From NCBI GenBank assembly GCA_002454425.1, contig DKIV01000051.1:96633-151512 (forward strand): DNA of 54,880 nt. Direction: 5' to 3'. The notes beneath the pieces are model-generated. The model ran no database searches, was not told where the DNA came from, and worked only from the letters and a program-made list of their open reading frames with translations. A program made the translations under genes and the position numbers. The stretch's first letter is position 1; every line of letters starts with the position of its first letter. Source of the stretch: Sphingobacteriaceae bacterium UBA6709. Its GTDB lineage: Bacteria; Bacteroidota; Bacteroidia; Sphingobacteriales; Sphingobacteriaceae. Positions 25,055-33,193 of the stretch are shown piece by piece.

Positions 25055-27088
25055 ATGAAGAGAGTATATTTAACGTTAATGTCGCTCGGGTTCCTGTTCG
25101 TTGTGCCGTCAATGGCTCAACAAAAGAGTCTCGTTAATACGGCGGCGAGTCCTTATGCTAAGTTGCGCAGTCCGGATATGAATGCTGTTAAGCTTACCGA
25201 AGGATTTTGGGCAGAGAAGTCGAAAGTATGTAAGGATTCAATGATTCCCTATATGTGGGAGCTTTATAAGGATCCGAAGCGTGCACATGCATTCACTAAT
25301 TTTGAGATTGCTGCGGGATTAAAAGAGGGCGCTCATGATGGTCCTGCATTTCATGACGGCGACTTTTATAAGCTTATTGAGGCGTTGGCGGCTATGTATG
25401 CAGATACTCGCGATCCTAAGCTTGAGAAATATATTGATGAGGTAATTCCTGTGATCGCAAAGTGTCAGCGTGCTGATGGGTATATCCATACGCCGACGAT
25501 GATTGAGGAGCGAAATAGCAAGGGTAACGCGAAGGCTTTCAAAGATCGCCTGAACTTTGAAACCTATAACATGGGGCATTTGATGACCGCCGGATGTATC
25601 CACTATCGTGCTACAGGAAAGAGAGACTTGCTTAACCTGGCAATTAAGGCTACAGATTATCTTTATAATTTTTATAAGAAGTCTTCTCCTGAACTTGCGC
25701 GCAATGCCATCTGTCCTTCACATTATATGGGTGTTGTAGAAATGTACAGAACGACCAGAGATCCGAAATATCTGGAATTGGCAAAAAGTCTAATTGATAT
25801 CCGTGGGTTAGTAGATAACGGTACAGATGACAATCAGGATCGGGTTCCGTTTCGTAAGCAAAATAAGGCGATGGGACATGCTGTGCGCGCTAACTATCTC
25901 TATGCTGGCGTAGCGGATGTTTTCGCTGAAACTGGCGATACAACTTTGCTTAACAGATTGAATAATATCTGGGCTGACGTTACCGAACGTCGTATGTATA
26001 TTACCGGCGGATGTGGCGCCTTATATGATGGAACATCTCCTGACGGTACCTCCTACAATCCAGATACTGTTCAGAAAATTCACCAGGCATACGGCCGTGA
26101 ATACCAGTTGCCGAATGCTACTGCTCATGGTGAGACTTGTGCGAACATCGGGAATCTGTTATGGAACTGGCGAATGTTTCAACTCACTGGTGATGCCAAG
26201 TACACTGACATCGTAGAGCTCACTCTTTATAACAGCATTCTTTCCGGGGTAAGTCTAAATGGACAGAAATTTCTGTATACCAATCCGCTGAGCTATTCTG
26301 ACGATCTGCCGTTTAAACAACGCTGGTCTAAGGATCGCGTGGGCTATATTGCACTATCTAATTGCTGTCCTCCTAATGTGGTACGCACAGTAGCGGAAGT
26401 GAATAGCTATATGTACAGTATTTCAGATAAAGGTATCTGGGTAAATCTCTATTCAGGCAACACGCTTGACACGAAGCTTAGCGATGGTTCAGCCCTGAAG
26501 TTGAGTCAAAAGACTGAGTATCCCTGGAATGGCAATGTTCAATTGGCGGTAGAGAAAGCACCGGCAAAAGAATTCGCCATGATGCTTCGTATTCCCGGAT
26601 GGTGTCAGCATGCCAGCATTAAAGTAAATGGCGTGGAGCAACAAAATGTAGCTAAAAGCGGCACTTACGCTTCTATCAGCAGGAAATGGAAGAAGGGTGA
26701 TAAGGTGGAATTGGTAATGGATATGCCGGCTACCCTTATCGAAGCTAACCCACTTGTTGAAGAAACGCGAAACCAGATTGCTGTAAAACGTGGACCTGTA
26801 GTATATTGTCTGGAAGCGCAGGACATTCCCGCTGGTCAGAAAATCTTTGATATTACCGTTAAGGCTGACGCTAAGTTCAGTCCCGAGATGCTTAAGGTTA
26901 GCAATACCAGCTTTGCGGCCTTAAAAGGCGAAGCCTTGCTAAGCCCAAAGAAAAACTGGAGCACCACCCTTTATAGTCCGGTAGCTCAGGTAGCACCAAA
27001 ATCAGTACAAATACGTTTAGTGCCTTATTTTGCCTGGGGAAATAGAGGACATAACGACATGGAAGTGTGGCTTCCTCTGGCCCGATAA
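25055..27088 (+). CDS. GH127 family enzyme (beta-L-arabinofuranosidase / aceric acid hydrolase type)
   Basis: The 677-residue start at 25055 gives a signal peptide (1-22, cut near SMAQQ); an in-frame TTG at 25001 falls inside a hairpin and was rejected. The body is an (alpha/alpha)6 barrel followed by beta domains. The zinc-thiolate site of GH127 is present: Glu360 and Cys362 in GETC, and Cys437-Cys438 in SNCCPP. By comparison with Bifidobacterium HypBA1, Cys437 would be the nucleophile. The residue 16 before the ligand glutamate, the acid/base Glu in HypBA1, is Gln344 here. Known activities are beta-L-arabinofuranosidase and, in rhamnogalacturonan-II, aceric acid hydrolase. A strong terminator follows. 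Confidence 0.9.
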   Translation: MKRVYLTLMSLGFLFVVPSMAQQKSLVNTAASPYAKLRSPDMNAVKLTEGFWAEKSKVCKDSMIPYMWELYKDPKRAHAFTNFEIAAGLKEGAHDGPAFHDGDFYKLIEALAAMYADTRDPKLEKYIDEVIPVIAKCQRADGYIHTPTMIEERNSKGNAKAFKDRLNFETYNMGHLMTAGCIHYRATGKRDLLNLAIKATDYLYNFYKKSSPELARNAICPSHYMGVVEMYRTTRDPKYLELAKSLIDIRGLVDNGTDDNQDRVPFRKQNKAMGHAVRANYLYAGVADVFAETGDTTLLNRLNNIWADVTERRMYITGGCGALYDGTSPDGTSYNPDTVQKIHQAYGREYQLPNATAHGETCANIGNLLWNWRMFQLTGDAKYTDIVELTLYNSILSGVSLNGQKFLYTNPLSYSDDLPFKQRWSKDRVGYIALSNCCPPNVVRTVAEVNSYMYSISDKGIWVNLYSGNTLDTKLSDGSALKLSQKTEYPWNGNVQLAVEKAPAKEFAMMLRIPGWCQHASIKVNGVEQQNVAKSGTYASISRKWKKGDKVELVMDMPATLIEANPLVEETRNQIAVKRGPVVYCLEAQDIPAGQKIFDITVKADAKFSPEMLKVSNTSFAALKGEALLSPKKNWSTTLYSPVAQVAPKSVQIRLVPYFAWGNRGHNDMEVWLPLAR

Positions 27089-27095
27089 ATTCTTT

Positions 27096-27125
27096 ACTCA
27101 GCACATCATGTGCTGAGTTTTTTTA
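27096..27125 (+). terminator. Terminator after the GH127 gene
   Basis: A perfect 10-bp stem (27096-27105 with 27109-27118) and a 3-base loop are followed by a run of seven T. It lies 8 bases past the stop and ends the main glycoside hydrolase transcript. TATCTTCG at 27145-27152 is a weak -7 candidate for the next gene, with no good -33 element. Confidence 0.9.
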
Positions 27126-27191
27126 TTTAAGGGGATATGCTCTGTATCTTCGCGCTATGGGAAGCGTATCCCTTTATTATTTTTGTCCTGT

Positions 27192-28628
27192 ATGAAAATT
27201 AACATATTAAAGTATATAAGTCTGTCGATGTTAGCCGTGGTGCTAAGTGGAAATCTACAGGCGCAAGTAAAACTCCCTTACCTCTTTGGCGATAACATGG
27301 TTCTTCAGCAGCACTTCAATGCTCCGGTATGGGGATGGAGCAAACCTGGAAAGAAAGTGTCCGTGAAGACCTCCTGGAATGGCAAAACATACGCTGCGAC
27401 GGCTGATGGGAAGGGTAAATGGAAGCTTGCTGTACAGACACCTGTGGCAGGCGGGCCTTATACCATGACGATAAGTGATGGAAAGGCAGTTACCTTAAAG
27501 AATGTAATGGTTGGTGAGGTGTGGCTCTGCACTGGACAGTCAAATATGGAGATGCCTGTAAAGGGCTTTCGGGGACAGCCAATTCTGGGATCCAACGATG
27601 CGATCCTTGAATCTGCAAATAAGAATATAAGGCTCTTTACCGTGCCCCGTGCATCTACGACTACTGTTCAGGACAATTCAAAGCCTGCACAATGGAAGCT
27701 TGCCGGACCAGAGGCCGTAGCCGATTTTAGCGCTACGGGTTATTTCTTCGGGCGTCTCCTTAATAAAATGCTGGAGGTTCCTGTTGGTTTGATTACCGTT
27801 AGTTATGGAGGATCTAATATCGAAGCATGGATGGATAAAGACATTCTTAAGTCCTTCAAAGAGATCAAAGTTCCTGGTCCTACCGACTCTATTCCTGTGG
27901 TAAACAGAACTGCTACAACGTTGTATAACGCAATGATGTATCCGGTGATAGGTTACGGCGTAAAAGGCTGCCTTTGGTATCAGGGCGAATCTAACTATGA
28001 TCGCCCCGATCAGTATGAGCAGCTGTTTCCAACGATGGTAAAGCGAATGCGTGAACAATGGGGACAAGGGAACTTTCCTTTCTATTACATGCAGATAGCT
28101 CCGTTTAATTACGCACAGCTTCCTCCCTACAATCAGGGAGGAAAGTACAATTCCGCCTACTTGCGCGACGCGCAGCGTAAGTCAGAAGCACGGATTCCCA
28201 ATTCAGCAATGGCCGTAAATATGGATAACGGGGAAGAAAATTCTATCCATCCCATGCATAAGGAGGTTGTAGGCAAACGCCTCGCATTAATAGCTCTAGC
28301 GAAGACTTATGGAATGAAAGGTTTTGGGTCCGCTAGTCCTTCTTACTCCTCGATGAGCGTCACTGGAAGTGTAGCGACCTTGAAGTTTGACAATGTTGAT
28401 TTCGGATTGACGACCTTCGGAAAGGAACCTGCGTTATTTGAAATTGCCGGAAAAGATAAAGTGTTTTATCCTGCACAGGCACACGTAATGACTAAGTCGG
28501 TGACTGTGAGTTCTCCGATGGTGAAGGAACCTGTGGCGGTACGTTATGCCTTTAAGGATTTTGTCGTAGGTGACCTCTTTGGATGCGAGGGACTACCGGT
28601 GTCGTCATTCCGCACTGACGACTGGTAG
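27192..28628 (+). CDS. Exported sialate O-acetylesterase-like carbohydrate esterase (SASA/SGNH)
   Basis: The protein has 478 residues from the ATG at 27192; an in-frame TTG at 27183 is less likely. It has a signal peptide (about 1-25, cut near LQAQ). The SASA-type SGNH motifs are clear: GQSNM with nucleophile Ser117, GCLWYQGESN, and Asp345/His353 in MDNGEENSIHP. It should remove acetyl groups from sugars. In Bacteroidota such genes often lie in pectin loci, where they probably deacetylate pectic side chains rather than sialic acid. It stands between two terminators, so it may be its own transcription unit. Confidence 0.88.
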   Translation: MKINILKYISLSMLAVVLSGNLQAQVKLPYLFGDNMVLQQHFNAPVWGWSKPGKKVSVKTSWNGKTYAATADGKGKWKLAVQTPVAGGPYTMTISDGKAVTLKNVMVGEVWLCTGQSNMEMPVKGFRGQPILGSNDAILESANKNIRLFTVPRASTTTVQDNSKPAQWKLAGPEAVADFSATGYFFGRLLNKMLEVPVGLITVSYGGSNIEAWMDKDILKSFKEIKVPGPTDSIPVVNRTATTLYNAMMYPVIGYGVKGCLWYQGESNYDRPDQYEQLFPTMVKRMREQWGQGNFPFYYMQIAPFNYAQLPPYNQGGKYNSAYLRDAQRKSEARIPNSAMAVNMDNGEENSIHPMHKEVVGKRLALIALAKTYGMKGFGSASPSYSSMSVTGSVATLKFDNVDFGLTTFGKEPALFEIAGKDKVFYPAQAHVMTKSVTVSSPMVKEPVAVRYAFKDFVVGDLFGCEGLPVSSFRTDDW

Positions 28629-28655
28629 GCAAGGTAATTTATCTGTTTATTCTTT

Positions 28656-28687
28656 ACAGGCCCGGAGGTTTCGGGCCTGTTTTATAT
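28656..28687 (+). terminator. Terminator/attenuator abutting the DUF5703 gene
   Basis: A 9-bp stem (ACAGGCCCG 28656-28664 with CGGGCCTGT 28672-28680) is followed by TTTATATA. It ends only seven bases before the ATG at 28688. It may terminate the esterase transcript, and if read through it would sit over the ribosome-binding region of the next gene. Confidence 0.75.
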
Positions 28688-31012
28688 ATGCGAATGAGAA
28701 AGCTTTTTATATTACTGATACTTGTTGCACCTTCATTATTAAGAGGGCAATCGCGTCAGCTGGATAAGTATAATGTCATTTGGACGAGTCAAAGCCGTAA
28801 TTCAGGGGAATCTATGCCTTGTGGCGGAGGAGATACGGGTCTGAATGTATGGGTGGAAAATGGCGACATCCTTTTATATATGTCAAGAGGGGGTACTTTC
28901 GACGAGCATAATACAATGCTGAAGCTTGGCAGAGTGCGGTTGAGACTGTCTCCCAATCCTTTTGAGGGAAAGACTTTTCATCAGGAGTTGCATCTGAAGG
29001 ATGGCTTTGTGGAAATTAAAGGTGAAAACGGAGTCCATCGGGCCCGCATACATGTATGGGCAGATGTGTTTAGTCCAGCGGCTCATGTAGATGTCGTATC
29101 ATCGAAGCCTATGAAGTTGAAGGCCTCTTACGAGAGCTGGAGAACGGTGCCGCGCATAACAAAGGGTAAGGAAAATAATGCGAATTCCTGGAAATGGGCG
29201 CCGCCGGTGCCTGTTGTGAATCATCCTGATAATGTTGCCTTTCATAATGGTGGAGTGATGTTCTACCATAAAAATAGCGATACCACCGTATTTGATATAG
29301 TAGTAAAGCAGCAGGCGATGGAGTCAGTGAAGCAAGAAATGTACAATCCGCTTAAGCATCTGATTTTTGGAGGAATGATGAGCGGTAAGGGTATGCAGCC
29401 TGTCGGCACTTCTAAAGGCCGATATATGGATACTGACTTCCAAGCATGGCATCTCGTTAATTCAGCTCCGGTGAAAAGACAGTCGCTGGATCTGGTTTTT
29501 TATAATGCGAATGAGGCAAGTGAAAAACATTGGATTGATTCTCTTTCAAAACGCGCTGAGGCTTCTCCGGCTAGTGTTGCTGCTGCGCGAAAGAGAAGCC
29601 AGCGTTGGTGGCATGCGTTCTGGAACCGTAGCCACATCTTTCTCGACGCTCCCGACAGCTCTTCTGTTTATCAGGCTGGGCGAAATTATCAGCTTTTTCG
29701 CTATATGCTGGCTTGTAATGCGTACGGAGCATGGCCGACGAAATTTAACGGGGGACTCTTTACTTACGATCCCTCATCTATAGATTCATCAATGGCATTC
29801 AGTCCCGACTTTCGCAACTGGGGCGGTGGAACGCACACCGCGCAGAACCAACGCTTGGTATATTGGCCAATGCTGAAGAACGGTGACTTTGATATGATGG
29901 ATGCGCAGTTTGATTTTTACCGACGTATTCTGAAAAATGCGGAGCTGCGTTCGAAAGTCTACTGGAATCATGATGGCGCCTGCTTCAGCGAGCAGATAGA
30001 GAACTTCGGTCTGCCTAATCCTGCTGAATATAACTGGAAGCGACCTGCCTCTGCCGATAAAGGTATTGAATATAATAAATGGCTGGAATATGAGTGGGAT
30101 ACCGTGCTGGAGTTTTGTCTTATGATGATTGAGCTCCATAATTATTCAGGTATGGACATGCGGGGAGATATACCCTTTATCAGTAGCTGTCTTGCATTCT
30201 TTGATCAGCACTACCAGATGGAGGCGCTGAAGCGTACGGGCAAGGCTTTCGATGCTCAGGGAAAACTTATTATTTACCCGGGCTCCGGTGCTGAAACGTA
30301 TAAGATGGCTAGAAATCCTGCCTCTACGGTGGCTGGCCTGCGGACGTTAACGGAACATCTGCTGGCGCTGCCAACAACGTATCTTACAAATAAGGAGCGA
30401 GAGCATTGGTCCTCGTTTTTATTGCGTATTCCCGAGTTGTCTTATAGAAAACAAGGAGGCAAAACGACGATTGCTCCGGCCTGGGAATGGGAGCGAATAA
30501 ATAATACAGAAAGTCCGCAATTGTATCCTGTGTATCCCTGGGGACGGTTTGGTTTGGGTAAGGCTGGTCTTGATACAGCCATAAACACGTACCTTCATGA
30601 TGCCGATGTCTTGAAATTTAGAAGCCATGTAGGCTGGAAACAGGATAATATCTTCGCCGCCAGACTCGGTTTACGTGAAGATGCGGCCCGATATACGGTT
30701 TTAAAGCTCAAGGATTCCGGTCGTCGTTTTCCTGCCTTCTGGGGACCTGGCTTTGACTGGACGCCCGATCATAACTGGGGAGGTTCCGGAATGATCGGTC
30801 TTCAGGAAATGCTGCTGCAGTGTGTGGGCGAAACTATTTATTTGTTGCCAGCGCTGCCCGCTTCCTGGAATGTTGATTTCAAACTCCACGCCACAGGTAA
30901 TACCACCGTTGATGTTGTTTATAAGGATGGTAAATTGCAAAAACTTAAAGTTATTCCTGCGTCACGCAAAAAAGACGTGGTAATAATGTCTGCGGTAGCT
31001 CATCAAGAGTAA
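28688..31012 (+). CDS. DUF5703 exported glycoside hydrolase-like protein (GH95-like fold)
   Basis: The protein has 774 residues; the ATG at 28688 or the one at 28694 could be used, and both give a signal peptide ending near LLRGQS. The N-terminal domain (about 20-270) matches DUF5703, with GESMPCGGGDTGLNVWVENGD and MSRGGTFDEHN. An (alpha/alpha)6-like middle and a beta domain with LLPALPASW and a GNTTVDVVYKDGKL tail follow, an arrangement seen in GH95 fucosidases and galactosidases. It may cleave fucose or galactose, but no catalytic residue was assigned and family function is uncharacterised as far as I know. It is the last enzyme of the cluster. Confidence 0.72.
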   Translation: MRMRKLFILLILVAPSLLRGQSRQLDKYNVIWTSQSRNSGESMPCGGGDTGLNVWVENGDILLYMSRGGTFDEHNTMLKLGRVRLRLSPNPFEGKTFHQELHLKDGFVEIKGENGVHRARIHVWADVFSPAAHVDVVSSKPMKLKASYESWRTVPRITKGKENNANSWKWAPPVPVVNHPDNVAFHNGGVMFYHKNSDTTVFDIVVKQQAMESVKQEMYNPLKHLIFGGMMSGKGMQPVGTSKGRYMDTDFQAWHLVNSAPVKRQSLDLVFYNANEASEKHWIDSLSKRAEASPASVAAARKRSQRWWHAFWNRSHIFLDAPDSSSVYQAGRNYQLFRYMLACNAYGAWPTKFNGGLFTYDPSSIDSSMAFSPDFRNWGGGTHTAQNQRLVYWPMLKNGDFDMMDAQFDFYRRILKNAELRSKVYWNHDGACFSEQIENFGLPNPAEYNWKRPASADKGIEYNKWLEYEWDTVLEFCLMMIELHNYSGMDMRGDIPFISSCLAFFDQHYQMEALKRTGKAFDAQGKLIIYPGSGAETYKMARNPASTVAGLRTLTEHLLALPTTYLTNKEREHWSSFLLRIPELSYRKQGGKTTIAPAWEWERINNTESPQLYPVYPWGRFGLGKAGLDTAINTYLHDADVLKFRSHVGWKQDNIFAARLGLREDAARYTVLKLKDSGRRFPAFWGPGFDWTPDHNWGGSGMIGLQEMLLQCVGETIYLLPALPASWNVDFKLHATGNTTVDVVYKDGKLQKLKVIPASRKKDVVIMSAVAHQE

Positions 31013-31053
31013 CATCTTGTTGCTCCCTGAGCAAGGGCAGGTAGCCCAATAGC

Positions 31054-31145
31054 AGCTCTCCAGAGGACTTCGCCCGTTATTTGGTTCAGTGTGAATTCGG
31101 ACCGATAACGGGCATATGACGAATAACGCGGCCAGAGAGCTTTTC
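31054..31145. terminator. Large nested inverted repeat between convergent genes
   Basis: Outer arms AGCTCTC (31054-31060) and GAGAGCT (31135-31141) enclose a perfect 9-bp inner stem (GCCCGTTAT 31072-31080 with ATAACGGGC 31105-31113). TTTT follows the outer arm on the plus strand. It lies between the stop codons of two convergent genes and may act as a structured terminator, though the loops are unusually long. Confidence 0.45.
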
Positions 31146-31169
31146 AATACCTTCCCAGCATTCCCTGTA

Positions 31170-32084
31170 TTAGATTTCTCCGTTTATAACTACTTGTTCT
31201 ACCGCTGAAGGATCAGTGTTTTTCAGCAGTACGCGCTGATGGGCATCAAGTAGGTAGAGGGTAGGGAAGCCCCTTAAATCGTATAATTCTTTTTCGCGCA
31301 ATTCGGAATTAGGGTTCATGCCGTTTATCCAGGTTGAGGGAATACTCGTCTGATGCTTGTTCCAGATGTCAATATTGGTACCGGGATATATCATTACAAT
31401 TTGTAGTTTCTTTCCGTCAACCGCCTTGCTAATGGCTGCCGAAGTCTTTAGCGTTTCCATGATCTCCTGACAAGTATGACAATCCGGATCATAAAACATT
31501 AGCAGCATGGGAGTCCCTTGCAGCTGTCGTAGCGTGGTTGTATCCTGATTGGTAAGCCTGATATGAAAGTCGCTGGCAAGGTGGCCCGGTTTATTTTTAT
31601 TGATGACCGCGGCAATGGCTTTAGCTCTTGACTTTTCAGCTATGTCGCTATGCTGATCCCTCGAAACAAAAGTGGCAACCTGTAGATATAGGGCATCGGA
31701 GCGGAGCTGAGAGTTCGGTTCGTAAAGATGTCTTTTTAATGATTCCTGAAAATAGCTATAAACCTCCTGTCTGCCATGTTTTTCCATCCGGCCAAGTAGC
31801 GCGTTTAAAGATGAATCGGCAAGCAGGGTATCTACGCGACGTAGTATTTCAAGATAATTCACAATGGCCTGCTCAATATCCTGTTTATCGCTGATCATGC
31901 TTCTGTCAGCGAAGTCGCTTTTATCCCAGTAGTGGCGAGCCAGAAAATTTCCCCGTTCTTCAATGCTTTGCAGTTCTTTTGGAACATCAGGCGCCTGGTA
32001 ATTGCTCGATCCTGTAAGGCTATTGCAGGCATTCGCCGCGATCAATATAATTAACATTGATAAAATGCTGAGGATTCTTTGCAT
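31170..32084 (-). CDS. Thioredoxin-like lipoprotein (DUF5106/TlpA type)
   Basis: This 304-residue lipoprotein has its lipobox ending at Cys20. A helical region (about 30-165) resembles DUF5106. The thioredoxin fold (about 165-304) carries the redox motif CHTC at 202-205 in a YDPDCHTC context and the cis-proline region GFPTLY. It is probably a periplasm-facing thiol-disulfide oxidoreductase anchored to a membrane, acting on unknown partners. It stands alone: downstream it meets the DUF5703 gene tail to tail, and upstream it diverges from the EVE gene. Confidence 0.82.
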   Translation of the reverse strand: MQRILSILSMLIILIAANACNSLTGSSNYQAPDVPKELQSIEERGNFLARHYWDKSDFADRSMISDKQDIEQAIVNYLEILRRVDTLLADSSLNALLGRMEKHGRQEVYSYFQESLKRHLYEPNSQLRSDALYLQVATFVSRDQHSDIAEKSRAKAIAAVINKNKPGHLASDFHIRLTNQDTTTLRQLQGTPMLLMFYDPDCHTCQEIMETLKTSAAISKAVDGKKLQIVMIYPGTNIDIWNKHQTSIPSTWINGMNPNSELREKELYDLRGFPTLYLLDAHQRVLLKNTDPSAVEQVVINGEI

Positions 32085-32183
32085 GATGTGAAAGCTAATG
32101 ATTTATTTGCATAATTGATGAAGCGAGCGCTTTAAAAGATGCGCTATTTACTTTATTTTGCGCCTGAATAAATACATCTTATA

Positions 32184-32591
32184 ATGAACTATTGGTTAGT
32201 AAAAAGTGAACCTCATAAATATTCATGGCAAAAATTCAATGAAGATGGGCGTACTTTCTGGGACGGTGTGCGCAACTACCAGGCGCGTAATAACATGAAG
32301 GCTATGGCCGTTGACGATCTTGTGTTGTTTTATCATAGTAACGAAGGAAAAGAGGTTGTTGGAGTAGCAAAGGTGGTGAAGGCGTTTTATCAGGATCCTA
32401 CTACTGATGATACTAATTGGGTTGTTGTTGATCTGGTACCGGTAGAAACTCTCGCCAAGCCGGTTACATTAGAAGCTATTAAGGCTGACGACCGCTTACA
32501 AAATATAGGTCTTGTGAAGCAGGGACGGCTTTCCGTGATGTCATTGAAAGTAGAGGAGTTCGATAGAATTCTTGAAATGGCTGCGCTTTAA
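32184..32591 (+). CDS. EVE domain protein
   Basis: This 135-residue protein is one complete EVE (PUA-like) domain. It opens with MNYWLVKSEPHKYSW, followed by WDGVRNYQARNNMK and VLFYHSNEGKEVVGVAKV, which form the aromatic cage that binds modified bases in nucleic acids. It is cytosolic and of normal single-domain length. Family members recognise modified cytosine or RNA modifications; the target here is unknown. There is no restriction or helicase partner nearby, so it is probably the housekeeping type. It is a single-gene unit before a bidirectional terminator. Confidence 0.9.
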   Translation: MNYWLVKSEPHKYSWQKFNEDGRTFWDGVRNYQARNNMKAMAVDDLVLFYHSNEGKEVVGVAKVVKAFYQDPTTDDTNWVVVDLVPVETLAKPVTLEAIKADDRLQNIGLVKQGRLSVMSLKVEEFDRILEMAAL

Positions 32592-32610
32592 GAGATCTCG
32601 TATCCTGAAA

Positions 32611-32647
32611 CTAAAATGGCGGCGAGCAAATGCCGCCGCCATTTTAG
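32611..32647. terminator. Bidirectional terminator between EVE and thioesterase genes
   Basis: A perfect 13-bp stem (32611-32623 with 32635-32647) with AAAA and TTTT at the base serves both convergent genes. It overlaps the very end of the thioesterase downstream region. Confidence 0.8.
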
Positions 32648-33175
32648 TTAATGCTGATTCATGCTCAATAACGCATTTAAATTTGTAGCTTCTGAAGGCT
32701 TCATTTTTCCTCCCAGTATCAGACGCAGTTCCCTGCGTGCGATAGCTCCTTCATAAAGTTGTCGTTCTTCCTCTGTTTCAGGTACAATCGCAGGGATACG
32801 TGCCGGTTTCCCGTTGTCGTCAAGTGCGACAAAAGTATAATAAGCCTCGTTGCTTTTTATACGCGTTCCTGAGGGGATGTTCTCGCAGAAAACCTCCAAT
32901 CTAACTTCCATAGAGGTAGAGAAAGCGCGTGTCACCTTAGCCGTAATTGTAATAACATCGCCTAGCTTTACCGGCTGTTTGAAGGAAACATTATCTACTG
33001 ACGCTGTAACAACGATGTGATTGGAATGCTTCTGAGCTGATATTGCGGCGGCAATGTCCATCAGGTGCAGCAGTCGGCCTCCCATTAAATTGTGCAGCGG
33101 ATTGGTGTCATTAGGTAGAATGAGCTCATTCATCACTGTATATGAAAGCGCTGCCGGTTTCTCGGTAATTGTCAT
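32648..33175 (-). CDS. Acyl-CoA thioesterase, hotdog fold
   Basis: This 175-residue protein is a YciA/BACH-type hotdog thioesterase that hydrolyses acyl-CoA to free acid and CoA in the cytosol. The motif NPLHNLMGGRLLHLMDIAAAISA (about 21-43) holds the usual active-site Asn/Asp region, and VTASVDNVSFKQPVKLGDVI is the second strand block. The length is normal. It is the last gene of a three-gene minus-strand operon after ABC-F and the plug-domain protein, with an 18-base gap. Confidence 0.9.
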   Translation of the reverse strand: MTITEKPAALSYTVMNELILPNDTNPLHNLMGGRLLHLMDIAAAISAQKHSNHIVVTASVDNVSFKQPVKLGDVITITAKVTRAFSTSMEVRLEVFCENIPSGTRIKSNEAYYTFVALDDNGKPARIPAIVPETEEERQLYEGAIARRELRLILGGKMKPSEATNLNALLSMNQH

Positions 33176-33193
33176 AAATATTGTATATGGCGA

